Below are positions 53,855 through 63,280 of a stretch of 64,000 bases of DNA, piece by piece. The position numbers were made by a program, and so were the translations under genes. The notes beneath the pieces were generated by a model. The model worked only from the letters and a program-made list of their open reading frames with translations, was not told the origin of the DNA and ran no database searches. Numbering within the stretch: the first letter of the stretch is position 1; each line of letters opens with the position of its first letter. Source of the DNA: Terriglobia bacterium (GTDB lineage Bacteria; Acidobacteriota; Terriglobia; JAIQFV01); the NCBI GenBank assembly GCA_020073085.1, contig JAIQFV010000020.1, forward strand, positions 1-64,000, given 5' to 3'.

Positions 53855-56757
53855 CCCTGCCCGTCAACTCAGAGCGCATCGAGCGGTTTGTAACCCGGCT
53901 GCTGCGCCTCGGCAGCCCTTCTTCCCGCCGAAAATTTCTGATGAAGGACAATTTGTTTCATCACCGTGCGGTGGTGGAGCACCTCTATGAAGAAGCGCTG
54001 AAACGCGCTCACGTCGATCTGAGGCAGGCGGACCGGCTGGCGAGCGCAGCCCAATGGATCGCCGAGCGGATCGATGATGACACGGCGCGCGCCCAGTGCC
54101 GGCGTGTCATGGGCCATCTCCGGTACCTCGGGGGAAATTACAAGCGAGCCCTGGGTGATTACAAGGCGGCGCTGCGACTTTTTCAGCGGCTCCATCGAGA
54201 GCTCGAAGTGGGACGGACACTGAGCGGGGCCATGCAGACGCTCATTTACCTCGGCCGCTATGACGAGGCTTTAGCCTGGGCGGAGAAGGCCCGGGCGATT
54301 TTCAGAAAACACAGGGATCGTGCCCGTCTGGCGCGCCTCGAAGGGAACATCGGAAACATCCTCTATCGGCAGGACCGGTTTGCGGAGGCCCTCCGGCTGT
54401 ACCAACAGGTTCTCCGGCAGTTCCGGCGGTGGGGTGAGAAGGTGGATGTGGCCGCCGCGCTCAGCAACATCGCGGTGTGCGAGATCAGCCTGAATAATTT
54501 TACGCGGGCGGAGCAGATCTATCGTGAAGCCCGGGCCTATTGCGAAGAGAATCGCTTGCCCCTGCTGGTCGCGGAAGCGGATTACAACATCGCCTACCTG
54601 CATTACTTGCGGGGGGAATATACGCGAGCGATATCGATGTACCAGGCGGCGCGGGAACATTGTGAGCGCGTGGGCGATGTTTACCACCGCGCGCTGTGCG
54701 ATCTGGACCAGTCCGAAATGTATCTGGAGCTGAACTTAAGTGAAGAAGGGAGCCAACTGGCGGAGCAGGCCTTCGTCAGCTTTAAGAAACTGGGCATGGG
54801 TTACGAAGCGGCCAAGGCGATGACCAACCTCGCGATCGCCGCGAGCCATCGAAATCAGTTTTCTGTCGCCCTGCAATCGTTCCGAAAGGCCCGCCTTCTT
54901 TTTTTGCGTGAACAAAACCTCCTCTGGCCGGCCTTGATCGACCTCTACGGGGCCCTGGTCCTGTTCCGGGCCAATCGGCCTTCCGAGTCGGAGCTGCTTG
55001 CGCGGTCCGCCCTGAAATTCTTTGCGAAAAGCTCTCTTTCCGCAAAGGCGGCGTTGTGCGAGCTGCTGCTCGCGCGACTGTATCTGCAGGGGGGCAAATC
55101 CCTTCGGGCCCTCAAGATCTGCCGCGCCGCCCTCCGGAGGATGAAGCGGATTGAAACTCCGGCCCTGGGATATCAGGCCTACTTTGTGCTGGGTCAGATC
55201 GAGGAGTCGCGAGGGGATCGGGAGGCGGCCATGCGCGCCTATTTCGAAGCCCATTCCCGATTGGAAAACCTGCGCAGTCAAATCCGGGCCGAAGAGTTAA
55301 AGATCGCCTTTCTGAAAGACAAGCTCTCTATTTATGAAAGCCTTGTCTGGATGTCTCTCGATGGCGGCCCGCGGGGCGCGGATCCCGAAGCCGCTTTCAC
55401 TTTTATCGAACAGGCGAAATCCCGCAGCTTGGCGGATTTGATCGCCTTTCGGGCCCAGTCCTTGCCGGCCCCGAGAACCTTTCACCTTCACCGCGTCGAA
55501 CAGGCGCGTCGCCTCCGCGAGGAGTTAAATTGGTATTATCACCAGATCGATTTGCAGGGGATGTTGCAGGAGGAGCGCGGCCGCCGGGGCGTTGAACAGT
55601 TGAGCCGGCACGCGCGCGAGGTGGAGAACCGGCTGCTGAAGACTCTGTCGAGCCTGAGATCGACGGACATGGAATTCAGCTCCTTGCAGGATGCCGGGTG
55701 CGTCAGTCTGGATGAGATCCGGACCAAGATTCCTGCCGACACCCTTTTGGTGGAATATTATCAGGCACGCCAGACCATTTATGCCTGTCTCTTGTCCCCC
55801 GAGCACCTGGAAATAGTTGCCGTGGCTTCTGTATCCAAGGTCCGCGATCTGTTCCGTCTCTTGCAGTTTCAGCTCTCGAAGTACCGTTTGGGGCCGGAAT
55901 ACGTCCGCACGTTTGAACAACTCCTCGACGAGGCCACCCATGCGCACCTCTTTGAACTGTACCAGGAGTTGTTGGCACCGGTTCGAAAGAAGCTTCATGC
56001 GGAACACCTGATTGTCATCCCCCACAGTTTTCTGCACTACCTCCCCTTTCATGCCTTGTTTGATGGAGAGCGTTATCTGGTCGATGATTTCACCGTTTCT
56101 TATGCCCCCAGCGCCAGCGTTTATTATCTCTGCTGCTCCAAACAAACCCGGGCGGAAGACAGGTCCCTCATATTCGGCATTCCGGATGTCCAGGCGCCAC
56201 AAATCCTGGACGAGGTTCATGCGGTGGCTTCGACTCTTCCTAATGCTCAGCTTTATCTGGGAGAGGAAGCCAATGAACAAAGATTGCGCAGTGCGGGGTC
56301 AAGTTGCCGCTATGTCCACATCGCCACCCACGGCTTGTTCCGTCAGGACAACCCCATGTTTTCGGCCATCCGGCTGGGGGACTCCATGCTCAGTTTGTTC
56401 GATCTCTATCACCTGAACCTTTCCTCTGAACTGGTGACGCTCAGCGGCTGCGCCACCGGTTCCAACGTGGTGGTGGGAGGAGACGAACTCCTCGGTTTGG
56501 TCCGCGGTCTCCTTTATGCAGGGGCGAAAGCCGTTCTCGTCACCCTTTGGGATGTGAACGACCAGAGTACCGCCGATTTCATGAAGTCTTTCTACTCGCA
56601 TCTTCCGGGCAGTCCGAACAAATCGAAAGCAGTCCAACTGGCCATCCGGGATCTCCGGCAGAATTACCCGCACCCTTACTACTGGGCCCCGTTTGTGATG
56701 ATTGGCAATGTGATGTCTGCTGAAGGGCCGCCGGAGCGGACCGTGACGGTCTCCTGA
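53851..56757 (+). CDS. TPR-CHAT protease, copy B
   Basis: 968 residues from ATG 53851. Same build as copy A: TPR-like repeats from ~60 to 500 (ARLEGNIGNILYRQDRFAEA; ADYNIAYLHYLRGEYTRAIS), a linker with QAKSRSLADLI, and a CHAT domain with His827 (VHIATHGLF) and Cys867 (LSGCATGSN). Both catalytic residues are present. Runs of identity with copy A around the dyad are high, while the TPR part has diverged, as if the sensing half had changed. Coupled to the sigma gene. Likely a cytosolic, signal-activated cysteine protease. Confidence 0.9.
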   Translation: MTLPVNSERIERFVTRLLRLGSPSSRRKFLMKDNLFHHRAVVEHLYEEALKRAHVDLRQADRLASAAQWIAERIDDDTARAQCRRVMGHLRYLGGNYKRALGDYKAALRLFQRLHRELEVGRTLSGAMQTLIYLGRYDEALAWAEKARAIFRKHRDRARLARLEGNIGNILYRQDRFAEALRLYQQVLRQFRRWGEKVDVAAALSNIAVCEISLNNFTRAEQIYREARAYCEENRLPLLVAEADYNIAYLHYLRGEYTRAISMYQAAREHCERVGDVYHRALCDLDQSEMYLELNLSEEGSQLAEQAFVSFKKLGMGYEAAKAMTNLAIAASHRNQFSVALQSFRKARLLFLREQNLLWPALIDLYGALVLFRANRPSESELLARSALKFFAKSSLSAKAALCELLLARLYLQGGKSLRALKICRAALRRMKRIETPALGYQAYFVLGQIEESRGDREAAMRAYFEAHSRLENLRSQIRAEELKIAFLKDKLSIYESLVWMSLDGGPRGADPEAAFTFIEQAKSRSLADLIAFRAQSLPAPRTFHLHRVEQARRLREELNWYYHQIDLQGMLQEERGRRGVEQLSRHAREVENRLLKTLSSLRSTDMEFSSLQDAGCVSLDEIRTKIPADTLLVEYYQARQTIYACLLSPEHLEIVAVASVSKVRDLFRLLQFQLSKYRLGPEYVRTFEQLLDEATHAHLFELYQELLAPVRKKLHAEHLIVIPHSFLHYLPFHALFDGERYLVDDFTVSYAPSASVYYLCCSKQTRAEDRSLIFGIPDVQAPQILDEVHAVASTLPNAQLYLGEEANEQRLRSAGSSCRYVHIATHGLFRQDNPMFSAIRLGDSMLSLFDLYHLNLSSELVTLSGCATGSNVVVGGDELLGLVRGLLYAGAKAVLVTLWDVNDQSTADFMKSFYSHLPGSPNKSKAVQLAIRDLRQNYPHPYYWAPFVMIGNVMSAEGPPERTVTVS

Positions 56758-57097
56758 TCAAGAATTCGTAGTCCCGATTTCCCCAGGCTCTTCCCAGGCC
56801 GTATCGATCAAGTGGTGTTCACACTGATCAGTAATGCGATGCGTCTCCGGTCTCGCGCGCTTCTCCGGCTGTCATTTGGAGCCGGGTATATTTTCTGAGC
56901 GGGGAGCACACCCTTTAGTAAACGAGCAGAAGAGATCGAATCGCCGGTTCCTGGCCGAGGGGAAAGCCTGGGAAGGAACCCACAAACTAAAATCCAACTT
57001 GACAGTGGAGTGAGCTTCTCAAGGGCATCACCTCATGCCTGAGAGGACCGCGCGGTTCCATCAAAAGATGAATTGACCATTAAATGAGGAGCAGAAC
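56758..57097. other. Intergenic, no gene seen
   Basis: About 340 bases. GAGGAGCAG just before 57098 is the ribosome site of the next gene. Confidence 0.4.
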
Positions 57098-58333
57098 ATG
57101 AAAAATCAAAATCACCGGGGAAGAACTCTTAAGATCGCCATTTTCGCGCTGATCCTGAGTTTCGGACTCGCATCACGGACCGTGGTATTTGGCAGTGACA
57201 ATGAAATTGAATTCAAGGGCAGAATTACGCAAATCGAAAGAACGTCTTCAACCGCCGCGAGACTCACCGTTTCCCTGAGCACTCCCTCTTCAGGGGGACC
57301 CCAGACAGTGGTGTTGGTGGATGATATGACGAAGATCGTCAAAGCAGGTGACGTCGAGAGGTCCCTGGATGACTTGAGTGTAGGACAATTTATCGAAGCC
57401 CGAGGCATCTTCACATCCAAAGGCATCGATGCGCGCAAGTTTGAAATTCAAGCAGAGAAGGAAGCCGAAAATGAGTTTCGCATCCGGGGCGAAGTGGAGA
57501 GTATGGACTTAAGCAGCGGCACTGCAAGGCTGAGCATCGGCGGCTCGAGTATTTCGGTTACCGCTTCCGCTCACATCCGGCATCGGGGGGACAATCAGGA
57601 ACTCCGGCCCGACGACCTGATCGCCGGTCAACCCGTGGACGTGGACGGTTTCATGCAGAACGGACAATTGATCGTCACTCAGGTGGAAGTGGGTCAAAAG
57701 ATGGAGGACCAGGCTGAACTCGAACTCCACGGGACCATCACCGCAATCAACGGAAACAACCTGACGATTGAAATGGCAAAGCAACCCTCGATCAGCGTCG
57801 TCATCACCCGAACCGATGCCACCCGTGTTGAGGGATCACTGTCGGTTGGAGTGGATGTCGAGGTCAAGGGCATGATGGCGAGGGATTTTAGTATTGTCGC
57901 ACAAAAAATCGAAGTGGAGGGTGCGGTCGAAGCGGAGATCGAGCACGCCGGCGGGGATGATCACGGCGGGGCGGGAGATGCCGCCAACAATGCGCCTCAA
58001 AATGTCTCGCGAGAGATTCAATTGAGTGCTGTCGGAATTGCCCCGAAGGAAGCTGAAGGGGATGCCGAAGTGGAGTTCGAATCCCAGGAGGGGAGTGTCG
58101 CACAAAAGCTAAATGTAAAAGGAGATAAGCTCGCCCCTAACTCCACGTTCAGTGTAGCAGTCACTGTCAATGGAGGCTCGGTTAACGTGGGGTCCTTTAT
58201 GACGGACAACCGCGGGCGAGGTGAATTGGCACTGCAGTGTGGTTCGACCTGCCCGGGATTCTCGTCAGTTCTTGACATCCATGCGGTCCAGGTCCTGAGT
58301 GGTGGCTCGGCCGTCTTACAGGGATCGTTCTAA
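57098..58333 (+). CDS. Secreted protein with repeated DUF5666-type domains
   Basis: 411 residues; GAGGAG before the ATG. Signal peptide (IAIFALILSFGLASRTVVFG). Then three or more ~65-residue OB-like units with the pattern EFKGRITQIER...LSVGQFIEARGIF and EVESMD...LIAGQPVDVDGF, the form of DUF5666. The C-terminal ~100 residues differ (an acidic/His-rich joint near HAGGDDHGGAG, then a beta-rich end). Probably periplasmic; function unknown. It lies between the copy B CHAT and zinc-finger genes, where copy A has nothing. Confidence 0.75.
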   Translation: MKNQNHRGRTLKIAIFALILSFGLASRTVVFGSDNEIEFKGRITQIERTSSTAARLTVSLSTPSSGGPQTVVLVDDMTKIVKAGDVERSLDDLSVGQFIEARGIFTSKGIDARKFEIQAEKEAENEFRIRGEVESMDLSSGTARLSIGGSSISVTASAHIRHRGDNQELRPDDLIAGQPVDVDGFMQNGQLIVTQVEVGQKMEDQAELELHGTITAINGNNLTIEMAKQPSISVVITRTDATRVEGSLSVGVDVEVKGMMARDFSIVAQKIEVEGAVEAEIEHAGGDDHGGAGDAANNAPQNVSREIQLSAVGIAPKEAEGDAEVEFESQEGSVAQKLNVKGDKLAPNSTFSVAVTVNGGSVNVGSFMTDNRGRGELALQCGSTCPGFSSVLDIHAVQVLSGGSAVLQGSF

Positions 58334-58992
58334 GGAACGGGTGTGTGGTGGGGCCTTCAACCGCCTCTTTGAGGGATTGGAGGCCCCCAGTGTCTTTGTT
58401 GTCGGGCATTCTTTCTAACCCTCCCCAGACCCCTAAAGAGGACTGCTATCTGAGATCTTCCGACGGCACAGCAGAGATGGACCCCGGGGGAGGCTCGAGT
58501 TTCCGCGTTAGACTGGATCGCTGAAGCTGAGGGAGGCTGGATGCCAGGTGAGGGTGGCTATGGAGCTATTAAATAATGATCTCCAAAGTGGCAGCGGACG
58601 TAAAATTCAGCTCTTGTTTGTAAAAAATTCTTGTCTTGGGTATATTTTTGATCACGAGTCATCACCCTCATACATTGGAGGCTAATGCATTGACTTTCCA
58701 GCAGGAATCGGCCTTCAAAGAGGTTCAAAGGGTGGGAGAGCTCAAGACAAAGATGCCACATGGGGCAACCGGACACTCCCGCCAATCTGCACTAATAAGT
58801 TGATTTTAAATATGTTAGCTTTTACCTGTTTTGAGTTCATGGAGCGAGCCAACCAATGAGAATCAAGACCAATTACAACGCTTTTATGAGTCTGGCTTGG
58901 CTTACGGTTATTCCCGTGAAGACAATGACTTCGGTGGCAAATGAATGGTCGTTGAGGACAGAACTTGTTGTGAAACAAGCCAGGGGTGGCCA
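58334..58992. other. Non-coding stretch with a hairpin
   Basis: About 660 bases. Holds the hairpin at 58350-58387 and otherwise only short frames. A/T-rich around 58790-58850, where a promoter for the zinc-finger gene may lie. Confidence 0.4.
58350..58387 (+). terminator. Hairpin after the DUF5666 gene, weak terminator
   Basis: Stem GGGGCCT/AGGCCCC extended by TCAA/TTGG, 17 bases after the stop. No T-run follows, so it may not terminate by itself. Confidence 0.4.
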
Positions 58993-59685
58993 ATGAAGCA
59001 TTATGACATCACAGAATGGAGCGATTTTGCTCGCGGCTTGACCGAGGGCATCGATCGCAGTTCGATGGAAAGGCATCTAGAGCTCGGTTGCAGTCAGTGC
59101 CGACGCACAGCCCGTCTGTTCATTGATTTGGCGAGGATCGCCAAGGCCGAACCACAGTTTCAGGTACCCCTGTCCGTCGAGCGTCTCGCGAAGGCAATTT
59201 TAGCCATGAACCAGCCGGAAAAGTTGAGGCGCCTGCCCCGATTCGTGCCGCGCCTTGTCTTCGACAGCTTCCGAAGCCCCTTGCCAGCAGGAGTGCGCTC
59301 CCGGCAGGGAATGACCCGGCAGGCGTTATACAGGGATCATGCAGCAAATTTTTCACTTGACCTGAGATTGGATCACGAGCCGGGTTCTTCACAAGTAGTT
59401 CTGGTAGGTCAAATTGCCAATTTCAAGGAACCTTCCAAGAGGCATTCGCATGTGCCGGTTTTCTTGCTGGCTGGAAGGGACATCGTGGCACGGACAGTGA
59501 GCAACCAGCTGGGCGAGTTCCAGTTGGAATGTCAGGCTAAAAAGCGCCTGCGATTGTGTGTGCCGGTCAATGACATGGAAACGACTCGGTTGATGGAGAT
59601 CTCCCTGAACCAGCTCGTCAAGGGAAAGCAGATTGAAGATTCAGCGTTGAGGCCGAAGCGGGCCATGAAGAAGGACAAGAAATAA
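58993..59685 (+). CDS. Soluble HC2-type zinc-finger protein, copy B
   Basis: 230 residues from ATG 58993. WSDFARGLTEGIDRSSMERH, then H-x4-C-x2-C (HLELGCSQC), VFDSFRSPLPAGVRS and SNQLGEFQLE follow the same order as in copy A. Apart from those blocks the two differ greatly, so the conserved parts are probably functional: a zinc site, a loop with Pro-Leu-Pro-Ala-Gly, and a carboxypeptidase-regulatory-like strand set. No membrane helix; basic C-terminal tail. About 300 bases before the second subtilase. Confidence 0.7.
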   Translation: MKHYDITEWSDFARGLTEGIDRSSMERHLELGCSQCRRTARLFIDLARIAKAEPQFQVPLSVERLAKAILAMNQPEKLRRLPRFVPRLVFDSFRSPLPAGVRSRQGMTRQALYRDHAANFSLDLRLDHEPGSSQVVLVGQIANFKEPSKRHSHVPVFLLAGRDIVARTVSNQLGEFQLECQAKKRLRLCVPVNDMETTRLMEISLNQLVKGKQIEDSALRPKRAMKKDKK

Positions 59686-59988
59686 AGGAAGCGCGGGAGT
59701 TGCTGTTGTCTTACGACCGGGACATTTCCCCGGGTTGGAGGGTGGCATGGAACAGGCGATTCGAGAGTGTCTTGGAGTTGGTCTTTGTTTTGCTATTGTG
59801 GGGGTTGCAAGGATGATGGAAATATCACTGAAGCATGTCTTGAGGGAAGATTTCCAGAAGAGAATGCTCCCACGATCCTTGAGCGTACCGCCGGAGGATG
59901 ACCGCGGGTAGCCCTTTGGGTCCACTGGTAATCAGGAAGTGCCAATACGCAGGGTATTCTGCGAAAAGGTTAGGGGATGGAGTCCACC

Positions 59989-61389
59989 ATGGGGTATAGG
60001 GCGAAACGATACATCTGGCTTCACTTATTTTTGGTACTCTGCTGGATTGCATTCCCGCAGGGATTCTTCGGTCGTAGCGCCGCCCAAAGTGCCCCCACTC
60101 AAACCCAGGCCGTCGCCAGCAATTTATTTATCCTCAGGACTCCAGCTGCAACTCGCGACAGTGTGTGCAGCAGAAACAACCTGCAGTTCATTCGTGGGGT
60201 CGATACTCCGGGCCATGATGTTTTCCTGGTGAGTGGACCAGCGGCGACCGATCCGGTGACGCTGGAGGACCATGTCAAGGGTGATGACGCGGTCCAAGGG
60301 TTCGAGCAGGTGGGGGGCGTGTTTGTTCCCGAAGCGCTTGCCGGTGCGAATCTGAACCAGTCGACTGTTGCCTTTCTGGATGCGTTGGGAAACACGGCCA
60401 CCACTTCTTTTTCCGGAGACATCGTCAGGGCAAGCTACGTCAGCCAGCCGGCAACTGCGATCATCAACATGCCGAGCGCCCAGGGCATCGCGAGCGGGGC
60501 GGGGATTGTTGCCATTATCGATACGGGCCTTGATCCCGATCATCCCGCGCTAAGGCGATGGGTGGTTCCCGGTTTTGACTTCGTCCACAATGTGGCCGGA
60601 ACAGCGTCCGAGTGGAGCGACCTTGCCCAGTCCACCGTGGCTTTTCTGGATCAATCCACTGTGGCGTTCCTCGATCAAACGAGTTCTGCGGTATTGAATC
60701 AATCGACCGTGGCGTTTCTGGATCAATCGACCGTAGCGTTCCTGGATACCAACAAGCCTCCTGCCGCCTTCGGTCATGGCACCATGGTCGCTGGGATTGT
60801 GCATCTGGTTGCCCCCACAGCCAAGATCATGCCTCTGAAGGCCTTTCAAGCAGATGGCAGCTCAAATACCTTTGATATTATCCGTGCGATATACTATGCA
60901 GTCGACAATGGCGCGAACGTAATCAATATGAGCTTCAGCCTGGCGGGTTTTTCTCAGGAATTCGTCAGGGCGATCAATTACGCTACCGATCATGGGGTGA
61001 TCTGCGTTGCCTCAGCAGGGAATGACGGGACGGATGACTTGAAGTATCCTGCGGCTTTGCGAAACGTCATTGGGGTGGCTTCCACCACCAACCTCGATGT
61101 CCGCAGCACGTTTTCCAATTTCGGATCGGGTCTGGTGACCCTGGCCGCCCCCGGAGAAGGGATTATCACGACCTATCCGGGTGGCCACTACGCCGCTGCC
61201 TGGGGTACCTCGTTCAGCGCTCCTTTCGTCGCCGGGGCACCGGGGTTGTTACTCCAATTTATTCCGAAAACCGATTTCTTCGGAGGCGTTGATGCACTGT
61301 CACACGCCAAAGAGCTCACCAGTGAGCTTGGCTATGGCAGGCTCGACCTCTACCAGGCGCTGACCTCACGACTCAAGTCTCTTCGCTAG
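59989..61389 (+). CDS. Secreted S8 subtilase with octapeptide arrays, copy B1
   Basis: 466 residues; an in-frame ATG four codons earlier is possible. Signal peptide (LFLVLCWIAFPQGFFG). The propeptide is ~45-120, then one QSTVAFLD (60358-60381) before the catalytic domain. Asp178 (IIDTGLD), His263 (FGHGTMVAG), Ser408 (WGTSFSAPF). Between Asp and His five octads stand: two QSTVAFLD, the variant QTSSAVLN, then two QSTVAFLD. The consensus swaps Leu-Asn of copy A for Phe-Asp. Similar to the next gene (copy B2) throughout. Confidence 0.9.
   Translation: MGYRAKRYIWLHLFLVLCWIAFPQGFFGRSAAQSAPTQTQAVASNLFILRTPAATRDSVCSRNNLQFIRGVDTPGHDVFLVSGPAATDPVTLEDHVKGDDAVQGFEQVGGVFVPEALAGANLNQSTVAFLDALGNTATTSFSGDIVRASYVSQPATAIINMPSAQGIASGAGIVAIIDTGLDPDHPALRRWVVPGFDFVHNVAGTASEWSDLAQSTVAFLDQSTVAFLDQTSSAVLNQSTVAFLDQSTVAFLDTNKPPAAFGHGTMVAGIVHLVAPTAKIMPLKAFQADGSSNTFDIIRAIYYAVDNGANVINMSFSLAGFSQEFVRAINYATDHGVICVASAGNDGTDDLKYPAALRNVIGVASTTNLDVRSTFSNFGSGLVTLAAPGEGIITTYPGGHYAAAWGTSFSAPFVAGAPGLLLQFIPKTDFFGGVDALSHAKELTSELGYGRLDLYQALTSRLKSLR
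60628..60747 (+). repeat. Tandem 24-base coding repeat (five octapeptides)
   Basis: Five in-frame octads, the third degenerate (QTSSAVLN). Codons differ between copies. A single further unit lies at 60358-60381. Confidence 0.93.
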
Positions 61390-61924
61390 ACAGAGTTCTA
61401 ATTTCAATCACAAATCTACTGGCTGTGTACACTTTTGAACCACCCCCTCGTTTCTTGAGGGAGAGGTTGCTGATGGATCCTATGGGTGTGTGTGTTCACG
61501 ACTCTATTGTAAGTTATTAAAATTAAATAGTTTACTGTTGTGACAACGAGTGAGAAGGAAGATCTCCAAGCGACATTTTGCGGGTATCCGAATGCTGGAA
61601 CCAGGATTGCTGTAAATTGGACTTACTCGACAATTGCACGTTTGATCCGCCAAGAAACATAGAATGTGCAATAACAAATCTTTCCATGGTTTAAAGAGTG
61701 TGTTCTAGTTTGAGTCACGACTCAAAAAGGTAGGGTAGATTCCCGATGGAATTCATCCCAGGGATGAAGCTAAGGCGTCATGAGTCAAAGTATTATTAGC
61801 TAAAGGGTTAGTTCTGGGTTGAGAAGGTGAAAAGAACAGAACGGGCGGGTTCGGGAGATGGTATGACGTTTGGTGTAACAATTGCTTTGGTTTCAGTGGT
61901 TAATTTTATTGCGGAGAAGGTGTC
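61390..61924. other. A/T-rich non-coding stretch between subtilases
   Basis: About 535 bases, poorer in G/C than the surroundings (runs such as TTATTAAAATTAAAT near 61515). Promoter for the last subtilase probable. GAGAAGG before 61925 is its ribosome site. Confidence 0.45.
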
Positions 61925-63280
61925 ATGAGACAAAACGCAAGACAACATTTCCGGGTTGCCCTTATTTTGGCTATTTTCCTGATCACGGTTCCGCTTCAGG
62001 CCGCTACCGGCGATATCTGTATTCTGCGGACGAGCGCCTCCTCATTGCAGACTGTGCTGAACAAGTACAACCTGCAACTCCTTGGTTCGGTGGACGGGGC
62101 ACACGATGTTTATTTGGTGCAGGAGCCCGTTACTGCATCTCCCCTCAACATGGATGCGATTGTTAAGGCCGACCCGGCAGTCCAGAATTTCGAGGAACTT
62201 GTCCCGGCAGTGATTCCCGAAAGCCCGGCTACTCTTCAAGCGGGTACAATGAGCCCGTCGACGGGTTCGCTCGCCAATCTGGCTTCCAGCCAAAGTTTTG
62301 TCAACTATGCGGGTGATTCCGTTTGGAGTAGTTACGTCAACCAGCCGGCTGCCAATATCATTAATCTCTCCAATGCCCATCAATACGCGACTGGCAAAGG
62401 AACGATAGCCATCATTGATACCGGCGTTGATCCCAATCATCCCGTGCTGAAGCGGTGGGTTACAACGGGCTATGATTTCGTGAACAATGTTATGGGGTCT
62501 GCATCGGAGTGGGTGGACCTGAGTCAATCCACGGTTGCATTCCTCGATCAGTCCACAGTGGCTTTTCTGGATGGCAGCAATCAAGCCGTCCTCAATCAAT
62601 CCACGGTTGCTTTCCTGGACCAGTCGACCGTCGCATTTCTCGATACGAACAATCTCCCTGTCGCATTTGGACATGGCACGATGGTGGCCGGGATTGTCCA
62701 CCTCGTTGCCCCTACGGCGAAGATCATGCCTTTGAAAGCCTTCCGGGCGGATGGAACATCGAACAGCTATGACATTATTCGTGCCATCTACTTTGCCGTC
62801 GACCATGGGGCCGATGTCATCAATATGAGTTTCAGTATGGCGAGTCCCTCCACTGAGCTTGTGCGTGCCATCAATTACGCCGCGGATCACGGGGTGATTT
62901 GCGTCGCCTCAGCGGGAAATGCGGGATCCGACACGCTTAGCTTTCCAGCCGCATTAAGGAATGTAATCGGCGTCGCCTCCACTGCGTGGAACGATTCGCG
63001 CAGTGCATTCTCCAACTATGGCTCTGGTCTGGTGGCCTTGGCAGCGCCGGGCGAAGCGATCGTCACTACTTACCCGGGTAACCACTACGCTGCGGTCTGG
63101 GGTACCTCTTTTAGCGCGCCGTTTGTGTCCGGCGCTCCTGCGCTGATCGAACAGCTGTATTCGAACACTTCTTACAACAGCAGCATGAACTCGCTCTCCC
63201 ATGCGAAGCAACTGACCACCGATCTCGGATTCGGGAGACTCGATCTCTATCAGGCTCTAACGTATCTCCAGAAGAACTGA
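61925..63280 (+). CDS. Secreted S8 subtilase with octapeptide arrays, copy B2
   Basis: 451 residues; GAGAAGG ten bases before the ATG. Signal peptide (FRVALILAIFLITVPLQA). Asp165 (IIDTGVD), His250 (FGHGTMVAG), Ser395 (WGTSFSAPF). Five octads between Asp and His: two QSTVAFLD, the variant GSNQAVLN, then two QSTVAFLD, the same pattern and order as in B1. In place of the propeptide octad it has a weaker MSPSTGSLAN. The whole arrangement and the equal spacing show that B1 and B2 come from one duplication that has since diverged. Confidence 0.9.
   Translation: MRQNARQHFRVALILAIFLITVPLQAATGDICILRTSASSLQTVLNKYNLQLLGSVDGAHDVYLVQEPVTASPLNMDAIVKADPAVQNFEELVPAVIPESPATLQAGTMSPSTGSLANLASSQSFVNYAGDSVWSSYVNQPAANIINLSNAHQYATGKGTIAIIDTGVDPNHPVLKRWVTTGYDFVNNVMGSASEWVDLSQSTVAFLDQSTVAFLDGSNQAVLNQSTVAFLDQSTVAFLDTNNLPVAFGHGTMVAGIVHLVAPTAKIMPLKAFRADGTSNSYDIIRAIYFAVDHGADVINMSFSMASPSTELVRAINYAADHGVICVASAGNAGSDTLSFPAALRNVIGVASTAWNDSRSAFSNYGSGLVALAAPGEAIVTTYPGNHYAAVWGTSFSAPFVSGAPALIEQLYSNTSYNSSMNSLSHAKQLTTDLGFGRLDLYQALTYLQKN
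62525..62644 (+). repeat. Tandem 24-base coding repeat (five octapeptides)
   Basis: Five in-frame octads, the third degenerate (GSNQAVLN). The degenerate unit is at the same place as in B1. Confidence 0.93.
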
